Positions 34,634-44,698 are shown, counted from the stretch's first letter. The stretch: 64,000 nt of DNA from an uncultured Aquimarina sp. (GCA_947496355.1 CANMCO010000007.1:186001-250000), one strand, 5' to 3'. Notes: a model not told the origin generated them from the sequence alone. A program made the numbers and translations.

Positions 34634-35626
34634 GTGGTAGAGTATAGAAAGATAAAATGGGGGATCATTGGCCTAGGTAATATAGCACATCAATTTGCTA
34701 AGGACCTAGCGCTTGTAACTGATGCAGAATTAACTGCAGTGGGTTCTCGAACCATTACTAAAGCCCAAAAATTTGCTAAACAATACACTGTTGAAAAAAG
34801 TTATGGATCGTATGAGCAAGTAATAGCAGATCCAGATATTGATATCATATATATCGCAACACCGCATGACTCTCATGCAAGCTTAACAATAAAATGTTTA
34901 GAACAAGGTAAACATGTACTTTGTGAGAAACCGATAGCTCTCAATTATAACCAAGCTATACAAATGGTAGAAACATCCAGGGCAAACAACAAGTTTTTCA
35001 TGGAAGCTTTCTGGACACGTTTTAACCCTTCTGTACAAGAAGTAGTATTGAAAATCAAAAATAGAGAAATAGGCGAGGTGAAATACATTAATGCAGATTT
35101 CGCTTTTAATGTAGGTACTCCTCAAGGAAGAATGATTGATATCAAAACAGGTGGTGGATCACTTTTAGATATGGGTGTCTATCCGTTATTTTTGGCATAT
35201 GTAATTTTAGGATCTCCGGATAAAGTACTGGCTTTAGCAAATTTTTATGAGTCAGGGGCAGATAAACAAACGTCTATGATCTTGCAATACGAAAACTCGC
35301 AAGCTATATTACATAGTAGTTTTGTTTCTCCTTCGGATATGGCAGCAACAATTAGCGGAACAGAAGGAAGAATCCGGTTAAATAGTGTTTGGCACGAAAC
35401 GCAATCGTATTCTGTTATTAAAAATAATCATGTAGTGGATTATCAATTTCCTACCAAAGGGAAAGGATTTACGTATGAGATAGAAGAATGTCATCTATGT
35501 ATAAGGAATAAGAGAATAGAGAGTAAGATTTGGTCACATCAAAATAGCCTGGATCTTATTAAAATTGTAGATGAGGTAAGAAAACAAACAGGGTTAGAGT
35601 TTCCTTCAGAAAAACAACTTAATTAA
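34634..35626 (+). CDS. Gfo/Idh/MocA oxidoreductase, xylose/dihydrodiol dehydrogenase-like
   Basis: 330 aa starting at a GTG. Rossmann start KWGIIGLGNIAHQFAKDL, NAD(P) motif CEKPIALNYNQA, and the segment MEAFWTRFNP that is typical of the D-xylose/dimeric dihydrodiol dehydrogenase subgroup. GGGSLLDMGVYPL is the conserved second-domain motif. It may oxidize D-xylose or an oligosaccharide reducing end with NADP+, but its substrate is inference from family and context. Cytosolic; 8 bp after the glycosidase gene and 14 bp before the sugar porter. Confidence 0.88.
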   Translation: MVEYRKIKWGIIGLGNIAHQFAKDLALVTDAELTAVGSRTITKAQKFAKQYTVEKSYGSYEQVIADPDIDIIYIATPHDSHASLTIKCLEQGKHVLCEKPIALNYNQAIQMVETSRANNKFFMEAFWTRFNPSVQEVVLKIKNREIGEVKYINADFAFNVGTPQGRMIDIKTGGGSLLDMGVYPLFLAYVILGSPDKVLALANFYESGADKQTSMILQYENSQAILHSSFVSPSDMAATISGTEGRIRLNSVWHETQSYSVIKNNHVVDYQFPTKGKGFTYEIEECHLCIRNKRIESKIWSHQNSLDLIKIVDEVRKQTGLEFPSEKQLN

Positions 35627-35640
35627 TTTTAGAAAATAGT

Positions 35641-37179
35641 ATGTCAAGAAAAACACTTTTTATAGCATTTGTAGTTTCCTTGGGAGGGTTCCTATTTGGT
35701 TTTGATGCAGGAATTATCTCAGGAGTTATGGAGTATGCCGGCCCGCAGTTCGATTTAAGTGTTGGTCAATTGGGATGGGCAGTTAGTAGTCCATCTTTTG
35801 CGGCCATGATTGCGATGCTACTGGCAGGTAGATTAAGTGATCTTGTTGGAAGAAAAAAAATATTAATAATCGTAGCATTTTTGTACGCACTATCTGCTCT
35901 TTTATCTGCATATGCAATATCGTATCACATGTTATGGATTGCCAGAATGGTAGGAGGGCTGGCTTTTGGAGCTGCATTGATACTAGCACCTACTTATATT
36001 GCAGAGATTTCAACGGCAAAGAATAGAGGAAAACTAGTATCAATACAGCAACTAAATATTGTATTAGGGTTCTTTGGTGCATTCCTTTGTAATAACTATT
36101 TGAATGGATTGAATACTATTGAAGGTGGTTTTTTTACTGATCAAAGCGTCTGGCGATGGATGTTGGGAGTGGAGTTAATACCTGCAGTATTATATTTTAT
36201 ATTATTATTCTTTGTTCCCAGAAGCCCTCGTTGGTTATTTGTAAAAGGAAAAGAAGATGAGGCAAAAAGTGTGTTGATTAAGTTACATGGAAAAGCTACA
36301 GCCAGTATTGAAGCAGAAGCGATAGCCAGTAATATCAATAAAGAAATAGGGAATAAAAATGCTTCTATATCTGAGTTATTCAAACCTGCCATTCGTTTTA
36401 TTCTTATTGTTGGATTGACTATCGGAGTATTACAGCAAATTACAGGTATTAATGCTGTTTATTTTTATGCTACATCTATTTTTAAACAAACTGGTATCGG
36501 TACCAATGCCGCATTTGCTTCGGGAGTTTTGTTAAGTTTTACCACAGTTGTATTCACTATAGTAGCAATGTTTCTGATTGATAGATTAGGAAGAAGACCA
36601 TTACTTTTGATTGGTATTGGAGGCATTGCAATTAGTCTATTACTCTGTGCCTATGGATTTAATCAAGCTACTTATCAATTAACTCAAGAAGAAATAGTAC
36701 AATTAGAAGATATTGATCAACAAAAACTAATGCCGATTTCGGGTAAAATTTTTGAAAATGATGTTGATTTTAAAAATACAATGATAGAAAGCCTGGGAAC
36801 GCAAGTGTATGCAAAAAACGAAGGAACAATCCTAGAGGCGGCGACTAATATGAATGCTACTTTGGTTCTAATTGGTATTTTAGGATTTATTGCATGTTTT
36901 GCATTTTCATTAGGCCCGGTCATGTGGGTAATGTTGTCAGAATTATATCCCAATAAATATAGAGGATTGGCCATTGGTTTTATTGGGTTTGTGAATTCAT
37001 TTGCAAGCTGGATAGTACAGCAAGTATTCCCCTGGGAGCTTGCTAATTTGGGTAATGCGATGAGTTTCCTGATTTTTGGAGTAGTAGCACTTATTGGATT
37101 TTTTGCTTTACTAAAAATATTACCAGAGACTAAAGGAAAGTCCCTGGAACAAATAGAAAAAGATTTGATTACAAATTAA
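35641..37179 (+). CDS. MFS sugar porter (XylE-like sugar:H+ symporter)
   Basis: 512 aa, 12 hydrophobic spans. Sugar-porter signatures: GGFLFGFDAGIISGV in helix 1, GRLSDLVGRKK between helices 2 and 3, PRSPRWLF after helix 6, QQITGINAVYFYATSIF in helix 7, DRLGRRPLL, and PETKGKSLEQIE at the end. Compared with XylE the loop between helices 9 and 10 is longer by about 50 residues (QEEIVQLEDIDQQ... to ...EGTILEAATNM). It ends with TAATG, sharing one base with the GH43 start, so translation is probably coupled. Likely cargo: xylose. Confidence 0.93.
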   Translation: MSRKTLFIAFVVSLGGFLFGFDAGIISGVMEYAGPQFDLSVGQLGWAVSSPSFAAMIAMLLAGRLSDLVGRKKILIIVAFLYALSALLSAYAISYHMLWIARMVGGLAFGAALILAPTYIAEISTAKNRGKLVSIQQLNIVLGFFGAFLCNNYLNGLNTIEGGFFTDQSVWRWMLGVELIPAVLYFILLFFVPRSPRWLFVKGKEDEAKSVLIKLHGKATASIEAEAIASNINKEIGNKNASISELFKPAIRFILIVGLTIGVLQQITGINAVYFYATSIFKQTGIGTNAAFASGVLLSFTTVVFTIVAMFLIDRLGRRPLLLIGIGGIAISLLLCAYGFNQATYQLTQEEIVQLEDIDQQKLMPISGKIFENDVDFKNTMIESLGTQVYAKNEGTILEAATNMNATLVLIGILGFIACFAFSLGPVMWVMLSELYPNKYRGLAIGFIGFVNSFASWIVQQVFPWELANLGNAMSFLIFGVVALIGFFALLKILPETKGKSLEQIEKDLITN

Positions 37180-38783
37180 TGACCATGATCCATAATCCAA
37201 TATTAAAAGGTTTTAATCCGGACCCGTCAATTATACGAGTAGGAGAGGATTACTATATTGCTACCTCTACTTTTGAGTGGTTTCCGGGAGTACAAATACA
37301 CCATTCCAGAGATCTCAAAAATTGGAAAGTAATTGCACAACCACTTAATAGGATATCTCAATTAGATATGAAAGGTAATCCAGATTCTTGCGGAGTATGG
37401 GCACCTTGTTTGTCTTATGATAATGGAATATTTTATTTGGTCTACTCTAATGTGCGGTCGTTTGATGGAGTTTGGAAAGACACGCCTAATTATTTAGTGT
37501 CTACTACAGATATTGAAGGAGAATGGTCGGATCCGATTTACCTAAGTTCTAGAGGTTTTGATGGATCTATGTTCCATGACAATGACGGGAAAAAGTATTT
37601 TCTAAATATGTTGGTTGATCATAGACAAAGTAAACTGTTTGGAGGTATAGAACTACAAGAATATGATCCCATACAAAAACAATTAGTTGGAGAAGTTCAT
37701 TATTTACATTCAGGTTCCTCTTTTGGATGTACCGAGGGGCCGCATATTTTCAAGAAAGATGAGTATTATTATTTACTACTTGCCGAAGGCGGAACGGAAT
37801 ATGGTCATGCAGAATCTATAGCCAGATCAAAAGCATTATTGGGGCCATATGAAATGCATCCGGATACAGTAATTGTTACTAGTACAGCAGATCCATCACA
37901 TACTCTTCAAAAATCAGGACATGGTGATTTTGTAGAAACCCCAGATGGGCGATGGTACTTTGTATTCTTAGTAGGAAGACCGTTATCAGAAAAAGGAAGA
38001 TGTATTTTAGGGCGTGAAACGGCTATCGAAGAAATAGAATGGAGATCAGACGGCTGGCCATATTTAAAAAGCGGATCAAAATTACCTCGACTAGAAGTTC
38101 CTGGGCCAGATGCAGATGTTGAAGAATATAAGTTCAAGGAGATTTCAATAAGAGATAACTTTGATGCAGAAGAACTCAGAATCGATTTTCAATCCTTACG
38201 AATTCCTAGAGATGAGAGCTGGGTTTCACTTCGGGAAAGAAAAGGTTTTTTAAGACTTAAAGGAAAAGAAAGCCTGACATCTACGCATACGCAAGCACTA
38301 ATAGCTAGAAGAATACAACATTTTAATGTTGAGGTTGCTACATCATTAGAATTTGATCCAAATGATATTCTGGAAATGGCCGGATTGGTATTTTATTACA
38401 ATACAGGGCATTATCATTATTTGCATATTACTTCTAATTATGGGGGTACTAAAAAGTTACTGAGAATCATTTCTTCGGATCATTTTGAGATGTCAGAACA
38501 GGTACAAGAAATCGATATTACAGGACAAAGAAATATCATTTTAAAAGGAATCCTTGATCATGACAAACTTCAGTTCTATTACAGTATTGATCAAGAAGAG
38601 AATTTCTTTCCGATAGGAGAAACTCTTGATGCCAGTATCTTATCAGATGATTATGTGCGAGATAGAGATGAACGATATAGACCAGCATTTACAGGGATGT
38701 TTGTGGGAATGTGTTGTCAGGATTTGGCATATAATAAAAAACATGCTGATTTTGATTGGTTTGAGTATAAAGAAGTAAACTAA
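37179..38783 (+). CDS. GH43 beta-xylosidase (subfamily 11-like), cytosolic
   Basis: 534 aa, no signal peptide. Five-bladed propeller with base Asp15 (GFNPDPSIIR), pKa-modulating Asp128 (GFDGSMFHD) and acid Glu186 (GCTEGPHIF), followed by a C-terminal beta-sandwich (about 320-534) typical of this xylosidase group. FEWFPGVQIHHSRDLKNW is the characteristic start. It releases xylose from xylo-oligosaccharides; the lack of a signal suggests that oligosaccharides enter the cytosol. An alternative start is Met3. Confidence 0.92.
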   Translation: MTMIHNPILKGFNPDPSIIRVGEDYYIATSTFEWFPGVQIHHSRDLKNWKVIAQPLNRISQLDMKGNPDSCGVWAPCLSYDNGIFYLVYSNVRSFDGVWKDTPNYLVSTTDIEGEWSDPIYLSSRGFDGSMFHDNDGKKYFLNMLVDHRQSKLFGGIELQEYDPIQKQLVGEVHYLHSGSSFGCTEGPHIFKKDEYYYLLLAEGGTEYGHAESIARSKALLGPYEMHPDTVIVTSTADPSHTLQKSGHGDFVETPDGRWYFVFLVGRPLSEKGRCILGRETAIEEIEWRSDGWPYLKSGSKLPRLEVPGPDADVEEYKFKEISIRDNFDAEELRIDFQSLRIPRDESWVSLRERKGFLRLKGKESLTSTHTQALIARRIQHFNVEVATSLEFDPNDILEMAGLVFYYNTGHYHYLHITSNYGGTKKLLRIISSDHFEMSEQVQEIDITGQRNIILKGILDHDKLQFYYSIDQEENFFPIGETLDASILSDDYVRDRDERYRPAFTGMFVGMCCQDLAYNKKHADFDWFEYKEVN

Positions 38784-38793
38784 AAACGAGGTT

Positions 38794-39942
38794 ATGTATA
38801 AAAAAGTAATCATTGTATTAAGTATCTTAAGCATTTTAGGGTGCAAGAACGAGTCGAAATCTAAAATCGTTTCAGAAGAAGGAACTAGAGAAGAAAAAGT
38901 AGAAACATCTAAAAGAAAACTAGCTAAGTTCGAACCTAAAGAAGGCGAAGTATTACTTTTTGTTGGTCAGGAATTAGAGGCTGTCGGAGGTTTAGAAAAA
39001 TACAATGATGGCTACCTAGATCATTTTGATACACCTGCCGGTTGGACAACGTATACAAATATTAATCCTGGAGAAAATTCCTTTGGAAGAATACAGGAAG
39101 GTTTAGATGGCCTATGGGAGACACATGATTGGGGAGATAATGATTATAATGCAACACTACAACTAAATGATCCGGATTATGCAAATATGGCTTTGGCCAT
39201 AGGACTTCAGTTTGTAAATCACGAAGAAAAAGTGGCCGATGGTACACATGATGAGTACATTAATAAACTTGGAGACTTTTTATTATCTTTAGGTAAACGA
39301 CCGGTGTTTTTACGTATTGCTTACGAGTTTGATGGTGATCCCTGGAATCATTATGATCAAGAAAGTACGATAAAAGCATATAAAAGAATGGTAGATATGC
39401 TTAGAGCCAAAGGAGTAACAAACACTGCCTATGTATGGCAATCTACAGGGTTTATGTCTCCTGAAGATGGACAATTAGAAGCGTGGTACCCAGGAGATGA
39501 TTATGTAGATTGGTTAGGTTTTTCATTTTTTAACCGCTGGGAAGATCAAAGAATGATTGAATTTGCACGCAAAAAAGGGAAACCAGTGTTCATTGCTGAA
39601 GCTTCCCCAACCATTTCAGATGTAGACGCAAAAACAACAGGGAATACAATAGAAACGCAATTGAGTAATCCTATTCAAGCTGAAGAGGCCTGGCAAAAAT
39701 GGTTTATTCCCTTCTTTAAAACTATAGACGAGAACCCAGATGTGGTAAAAGCTGTTCATTATATCAATTGTCATTGGGATTCGCATCGTATGTGGTTTGA
39801 TAATCCAACCTTTAAAAAGATTGATGCTAGATTGCAGCTTAGTGACTCGATTAGTAAACGTTGGAGAACAATTACATCAAACCCTAAATACATCAAATCT
39901 TCTTCGGGATTATATGATAAATTATGGCATAAAGCTCAATAA
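38794..39942 (+). CDS. GH26 lipoprotein, probable beta-1,3-xylanase-type
   Basis: 382 aa. Lipoprotein signal ending SILGC (Cys17). The catalytic domain has LLFVGQELEAVGG, acid/base Glu178 in FLRIAYEFDGDPWNHY, NTAYVWQSTGF and nucleophile Glu269 in PVFIAEASP. It lines up with the two GH26 domains of the 1347-aa enzyme, not with typical mannanases (which have HE at the acid/base site). To my knowledge the RI(A/G)YEFDG signature fits the beta-1,3-xylanase branch of GH26, and the xylose operon around it agrees. Anchored at the cell surface or periplasmic side. Confidence 0.85.
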   Translation: MYKKVIIVLSILSILGCKNESKSKIVSEEGTREEKVETSKRKLAKFEPKEGEVLLFVGQELEAVGGLEKYNDGYLDHFDTPAGWTTYTNINPGENSFGRIQEGLDGLWETHDWGDNDYNATLQLNDPDYANMALAIGLQFVNHEEKVADGTHDEYINKLGDFLLSLGKRPVFLRIAYEFDGDPWNHYDQESTIKAYKRMVDMLRAKGVTNTAYVWQSTGFMSPEDGQLEAWYPGDDYVDWLGFSFFNRWEDQRMIEFARKKGKPVFIAEASPTISDVDAKTTGNTIETQLSNPIQAEEAWQKWFIPFFKTIDENPDVVKAVHYINCHWDSHRMWFDNPTFKKIDARLQLSDSISKRWRTITSNPKYIKSSSGLYDKLWHKAQ

Positions 39943-39954
39943 AGGACTGGAAAA

Positions 39955-40992
39955 TTGAAGACAAAAAGAAAAATAAAACAGAAATCATTTGGTTTTCATA
40001 ATCAAAACGAACTCCTAGTATTATCCCTAAGAAATGATAACGGCATGCGATTACGTATTACCAATTTTGCAGCGACCCTAATGAGTTTAGAGGTTCCTAA
40101 TGCCAATGGAAAACTCGTCAATGTTGTTGTGGGATATGAATCCCTGCAAGATTATATCGAAAAATCGAAGGGCAAAGTATCTAGATTTCTTGGAGCTTCT
40201 ATTGGGAGATATGCAGGAAGGATTTCTAATCAAAAAATATCAGTTAATACTGTTGATTATCCACTGTATCATGAAGAAGGCATTCACTTGCACGGAGGTA
40301 AGAATGGTTTTGACGAAAAGGTTTGGGAAATAGACTATATCGATGAGGATGAATTGTCAATTTCTCTATCATATCTAAGTGAACATCTAGAGGAAGGATA
40401 TCCCGGTAACCTTAGAGTAAAAGTGATTTATCAACTAACAAATGATAATGAACTAAAAATTACATATCAGGGAATTTCTGATCGAGATACCGTTGTAAAT
40501 CTAACTAATCATGCCTATTATAACCTAAGCGGAGAGCAAACCATTACCAATCATATATTGAAATTGAATTGCTCTAATTATCTTGAAGTAGATAAGAAAC
40601 AGTTTCCTACGGGGAATATAAACTCTGTTTTGGGTACTAAATATGATTTTCTTAATTGGCGAAAATTAGATGAGCTTGAAGAAAAAGGGATTTTAGATGA
40701 TACATTTATATTTGATGATGAAGGAGATAGAAAAGTACTAATTAAGTCCGAGGAAAGTGGTATTAAAATGGAGGTATCAACCAATCAACCGGCAGTAGTT
40801 ATTTATACTCATAAACAATTTCCAGATTGGAATTTTAGGAAAGGAGTTAAATATGATAAGTTTCCTGCGATTTGTTTTGAAACGCAAAATTATCCTGATG
40901 CTCCAAATCATAGTAACTTTCCCACAGCGCAAATAAAAGCAGGCGAACTCTATGAAAATCGTAGTGTTTTTAAATTTAGCATACAGAACTAA
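39955..40992 (+). CDS. galM: aldose 1-epimerase (mutarotase)
   Basis: 345 aa from a TTG start at 39955; a later Met would remove conserved N-terminal strands. GalM motifs: NDNGMRLRITNFAATLMSLEVPN, GRYAGRIS, HEEGIHLHGGKNGFDEKVWE, general acid His in NLTNHAYYNLSG and general base Glu in CFETQNYPDAPNHSNFP. It interconverts alpha and beta anomers, probably of xylose, before isomerization. No signal peptide. Last gene of the xylose operon. Confidence 0.92.
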   Translation: MKTKRKIKQKSFGFHNQNELLVLSLRNDNGMRLRITNFAATLMSLEVPNANGKLVNVVVGYESLQDYIEKSKGKVSRFLGASIGRYAGRISNQKISVNTVDYPLYHEEGIHLHGGKNGFDEKVWEIDYIDEDELSISLSYLSEHLEEGYPGNLRVKVIYQLTNDNELKITYQGISDRDTVVNLTNHAYYNLSGEQTITNHILKLNCSNYLEVDKKQFPTGNINSVLGTKYDFLNWRKLDELEEKGILDDTFIFDDEGDRKVLIKSEESGIKMEVSTNQPAVVIYTHKQFPDWNFRKGVKYDKFPAICFETQNYPDAPNHSNFPTAQIKAGELYENRSVFKFSIQN

Positions 40993-41374
40993 TTAAATCC
41001 TAAAAACCTATGCTACGAGATTTTAAAAACTCTTGTCTTTGTATAATCGCTTCTTGTGCGTTTTTATAGCTTAATCCAGATCAAATATATGATTTAATAC
41101 AGACCATATATACATAAACAAATAGCCTTTTCTTTCTTCTTTTAGATATTCAAAAGCCTTAACATGTTTTCATTTTAGAAGGAGACCTCTTCTTTGAGTG
41201 AAATTCTTATATCTATTTATAATTACCCACAAAACTTAAAAATACTTGGCTGTATTCAATGTTATTTTTTCCTTTTTAAGGTCATTTTTTCCCTTTCATA
41301 AAATTTAATTTCATTCGCATGCCTTTATATATGGTTATTTGCTTCATCATTCAAACATTAAATAATTTTTTAAA
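40993..41374. other. 382-bp non-coding gap
   Basis: Separates the xylose operon from the lipoprotein cluster. AT-rich with two TTTTTTCC(C)TTT stretches near 41268-41298; I see no supported frame and no clear regulatory motif. It must hold the promoter of the lipoprotein cluster. Confidence 0.5.
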
Positions 41375-42076
41375 ATGAAAACAATGAAAAACTTTTTTTT
41401 ACGAACAATTGTAATTGGTGTATTGGGGCTTTTATCCACCAATTGTGAAGACGGTGATATCGGTCCTGCCGGACAAGATGGAATCGTTGGAGTAGATGGT
41501 GTTGATGGTGCCAATGGCCAAAATGGAACCAATGGCCAAAATGGTGTTGGTTTTGATGAACTAGCCAAGTTTGGTAGTATTACACTTACACTAGAAGGAA
41601 CCAGACCAGACAATGTACCATTTACCAAAACAGATGTCTTTAAGTTTACCGGTGTAGAAGATATTGACTTTGATAACGATGTAGAAATTGAAGAAAACAG
41701 TTTAGAGTTTAGTATAGTACGGACTTTAAGTGCACCTGATGGCGATTTTCAGGGTTCAGAAATAGATGTTTTCCTTGTTCTTACTAACCTGGGAGAAGCT
41801 GATGAAATCATTGAGTTCGGTTTATTCGTAGATGATTATACAATGATTTTTGATGATCTCACCTACTTTGGTTTTACTGGTGATTTTGCTAACGATCAAA
41901 TAGGGGTTACTAATTTTAGTATGACCAATTTCAATTTTGATGATGAAACCAATGCGGTTACATTTTCATTTTCTTTTAATGTTGATGCAGCAAATAATGA
42001 TACGGGTAATGATCTAACTATCTCTGGCGAAGTAGATGTCATAGTTGTAGAAGATATAGATGGTCTAGTACTTTAA
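41375..42076 (+). CDS. collagen-like tandem lipoprotein 1
   Basis: 233 aa. Lipoprotein signal (LGLLSTNC, Cys25). A short Gly-X-Y (collagen-like) stretch follows (about 29-60: GDIGPAGQDGIVGVDGVDGA, then NGQ/NGT repeats). A beta-rich domain of about 170 residues begins FDELAKFGSITLTLEGTRPD and ends with FSFNVDAANNDTGNDLTISGEVDV. First of three tandem paralogs sharing all these features. Function unknown; surface display by the collagen-like spacer is likely. The location inside the PUL suggests a role in glycan capture. Confidence 0.8.
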   Translation: MKTMKNFFLRTIVIGVLGLLSTNCEDGDIGPAGQDGIVGVDGVDGANGQNGTNGQNGVGFDELAKFGSITLTLEGTRPDNVPFTKTDVFKFTGVEDIDFDNDVEIEENSLEFSIVRTLSAPDGDFQGSEIDVFLVLTNLGEADEIIEFGLFVDDYTMIFDDLTYFGFTGDFANDQIGVTNFSMTNFNFDDETNAVTFSFSFNVDAANNDTGNDLTISGEVDVIVVEDIDGLVL

Positions 42077-42099
42077 ATAATTATAAAAAAATAAATATC

Positions 42100-42816
42100 A
42101 TGAAACGATTTAATCATATCAACATATATAAAACAATTTTAATATGCTTCTTTGGGGTATTATTTGCCAATTGCGAAGGTGAAGATGGTGACATTGGACC
42201 AGCTGGACAAAATGCTGGTAATGGCATTGATGGAACCGATGGAATTAACGGAACAGACGGAACGGATGGATTAGGTTTTGGTGAACTTACACAGTTTGGA
42301 AGTATAACACTTACTTTAGAAGGCACAAGACCAGATGATGTAGCTTTTACTGATAGCAATGTATTTCGATTCACACCTTTATCTTCAGAAATTTTACCAC
42401 AATCAAATTCAGTTATTATCGGGGAGTCTTCTCTACGATTTGACTTCGGAAGATTTCTAAGTGTTCCCGGTGGCGAAGAATTCCAAAGCGTTGGTACAAC
42501 ATTTAGTTTACAAGTCACCAACCCCGAATCAAACAACCCAGAGTTTACCGAATCTCTTTTTACCATATTTCAATACCCTGTTATTTCAGAAGATCTCACT
42601 GTACTTGATATAACAACATTTGTAGGCAGTGATACAGACATAGAGAATTTTAATATCACAAATTTCAATTTTAATAACGAAACAAATGCGCTTACGTTTT
42701 CATTTACGCTAGATGTACCTGCAAACAGAAATACTACAGGTAATGAGCTTTCAGTATCAGGAGAAGTAGATGTGATTTTACTAAGAGAGATACAAGGAGT
42801 AGTAGAAGAATTATAA
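42100..42816 (+). CDS. collagen-like tandem lipoprotein 2
   Basis: 238 aa, paralog of the preceding gene 23 bp upstream. Lipobox LFANC, Gly-X-Y stretch (DIGPAGQNAGNGIDGTDGIN...), then FGELTQFGSITLTLEGTRPDD. The end reads TGNELSVSGEVDVILL. The middle of the domain differs most from its neighbours, whereas both ends are conserved. No enzyme motif. Confidence 0.8.
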   Translation: MKRFNHINIYKTILICFFGVLFANCEGEDGDIGPAGQNAGNGIDGTDGINGTDGTDGLGFGELTQFGSITLTLEGTRPDDVAFTDSNVFRFTPLSSEILPQSNSVIIGESSLRFDFGRFLSVPGGEEFQSVGTTFSLQVTNPESNNPEFTESLFTIFQYPVISEDLTVLDITTFVGSDTDIENFNITNFNFNNETNALTFSFTLDVPANRNTTGNELSVSGEVDVILLREIQGVVEEL

Positions 42817-42848
42817 TATATTAAAAACTATTAAAATAAACGTAAAAA

Positions 42849-43571
42849 ATGAAACATATACATTTAACAACAATATATAAAATACTTTTGATTGGTTTTC
42901 TTGGGATATCCCTTGTCAATTGTGAAGGTGAAGATGGTGCGGCCGGGCCTGATGGTTTAGATGGTACTAATGGTATCGATGGTATTGATGGCACGGATGG
43001 TGTTAACGGGCAAGATGGCGTTGGTTTTGAAGAACTTACTCAATTTGGAAGTATCAATCTTACCCTTAATGGAACCAGAGCTGATACTAACGAAGCGTTT
43101 ACAGATACAAAAATTTTGGAATTTACAGCCATTGATGCCATATCACTTATCAATTTTAATTCATTTACCACAAATGAAACAGGTGATATTACCTTTAATC
43201 TATTACGATTTCTAAATACTCCCGATGATGATTCTCAAGAATTTACGGCTGGAATTACACTTAATGTAGTTAATCCAGGAACCGACACTCAGGAATTCGA
43301 ATTTGAATTAGAGCTCAACGAATATAACATGATTTTTGAGGACTTGGTAGTATTACAATTGAATGATTCTTTTGATACTCAAGATATAGATATTCCAATA
43401 TCTAATTTTAGTATTACTGGTTTCAATTTTAATGATACTACAAATAATCTTACGTTCTCATTCTCTTTTAATGTCGATGGCGATAACAACGATAGTGATA
43501 ATGATTTATCCATATCCGGAGAAGTAGATGTTGTTGTTTTAGAAAATATCCCTGGAGTCGGTATACTATAG
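42849..43571 (+). CDS. collagen-like tandem lipoprotein 3
   Basis: 240 aa, third paralog. Lipobox SLVNC, GAAGPDGLDGTNGIDGIDGT collagen-like stretch, FEELTQFGSINLTLNGTRAD, and the end FSFNVDGDNNDSDNDLSISGEVDV. The identical strand order and the conserved GEVDV ending support gene duplication. A terminator follows. Confidence 0.8.
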   Translation: MKHIHLTTIYKILLIGFLGISLVNCEGEDGAAGPDGLDGTNGIDGIDGTDGVNGQDGVGFEELTQFGSINLTLNGTRADTNEAFTDTKILEFTAIDAISLINFNSFTTNETGDITFNLLRFLNTPDDDSQEFTAGITLNVVNPGTDTQEFEFELELNEYNMIFEDLVVLQLNDSFDTQDIDIPISNFSITGFNFNDTTNNLTFSFSFNVDGDNNDSDNDLSISGEVDVVVLENIPGVGIL

Positions 43572-43607
43572 AATAACATAAAAAGGGATTTTATTTCCCC
43601 AATACCT

Positions 43608-43647
43608 AAATCCTGTTGGTTACGAATGAGACTGGCAGGATTTTTTT
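43608..43647 (+). terminator. terminator of lipoprotein cluster
   Basis: Arms AAATCCTGTTGGT and ACTGGCAGGATTT (with G-U pairs) and a T run. Confidence 0.65.
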
Positions 43648-43663
43648 AAATTAATAATGATAT

Positions 43664-44698
43664 TTAGTAAGGAAGTAATTTCGTTGTTTCTCTCTCTATT
43701 AAATTAGTCTTGACCACTTTTGTAGTATGAGAAGTCTCTGAATCTTCATTTTCTAACTTCTCGATTAACATCTTTGTTGCTGTTTCACCCAGATAAATAC
43801 CATGTTGACTAATTGTTGTAATCGATGGAGTAACGTGTCTAGGTAATACTCCGTTAGTAAAACCAATAATAGAAATATCCTCGGGTACTTTAAATCCTTT
43901 TGAGCATACCATTCTTAACGTGCTAACAGCAGAATCTTCTTCAAGACATAACATAGCGTCAACTTTTTTAGAGCCCAATAGAATTTTAAGCAATGTGTCA
44001 ATGTCATTGAATTCATCTATTTTAAGAATTAAAGATTCATCAATAGGTATGTTAGCTTCCTGAAGTGCTTTTTTATATCCTTCCAGGCGTAGTTTTCCTA
44101 CACTAAGGTTATGTATAGTAGATACAATAGCTATATTTTTACAACCAGTTTCAATAAAATGGTTCGTAGCGTTATAAGCACCTTCTTTATCATTAACAAT
44201 TACTTTATCACATTCAATTTGATCGGTAACACGATCAAACATTACTATAGGAATACCTTGATTAATTGTATTTTGAAAATGACTAAAATTTTGCTTTACC
44301 TGTGTTTCTTCAGCGATAGAAAGTATAAAACCATCCAAAGCAGAATTTTTAAGAAGTTCCATTGCATTTACTTCTTTTTCATAGGATTCATTTGAAATAC
44401 AAGTAATGAGATTATATCCTTTTTCTGCAGCTGTTTTTTCAATTCCAACAAATACTTTGGTAAAAAAATGATTTAAAATATTAGGAATAATTACCCCTAT
44501 GGTCTTGGTTTTTTTGTTTTGTAAATTTAAAGCAATGCTATTAGGTTTATAATGATGTTCTTTTGCATATTCCTGGATTTTAGCTTTAGTCTTGGTACTT
44601 ATTTCATAACTATCATTTAATGCTTTAGAAACAGTGGCAATAGAGACGCTAAACTCATTTGCTATATCCTTTAGGGTTATTCTTTTCTTTTTTTTCAT
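43664..44698 (-). CDS. LacI family transcriptional regulator
   Basis: 344 aa from the ATG at 44698; the frame continues upstream to 44794, but that part overlaps a hairpin and has no family similarity. The DNA-binding domain is classical: KKRITLKDIANEFSVSIATVSKALNDSYEIS, then TKAKIQEYAKEHHYKPNSIALNLQ with the hinge helix. A periplasmic-binding-like sugar sensor domain follows (KTIGVIIPNILNHFFTKVFVGIE, IPIVMFDRV, ISIIGFTNGVLPRHVTPSITTI). It likely senses a sugar from the glycan. Three palindromes of its expected operator type lie in the PUL. Confidence 0.93.
   Translation of the reverse strand: MKKKKRITLKDIANEFSVSIATVSKALNDSYEISTKTKAKIQEYAKEHHYKPNSIALNLQNKKTKTIGVIIPNILNHFFTKVFVGIEKTAAEKGYNLITCISNESYEKEVNAMELLKNSALDGFILSIAEETQVKQNFSHFQNTINQGIPIVMFDRVTDQIECDKVIVNDKEGAYNATNHFIETGCKNIAIVSTIHNLSVGKLRLEGYKKALQEANIPIDESLILKIDEFNDIDTLLKILLGSKKVDAMLCLEEDSAVSTLRMVCSKGFKVPEDISIIGFTNGVLPRHVTPSITTISQHGIYLGETATKMLIEKLENEDSETSHTTKVVKTNLIERETTKLLPY

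Noticed and set aside
41011..41070. 19-codon frame in the 382-bp gap
   Set aside because: Very short, no membrane or signal character, no neighbour fit.
42114..42566. 150-aa frame antisense to collagen-like lipoprotein 2
   Set aside because: Shadow of the repetitive gene; Pro/Ser-rich complement of Gly-X-Y codons.
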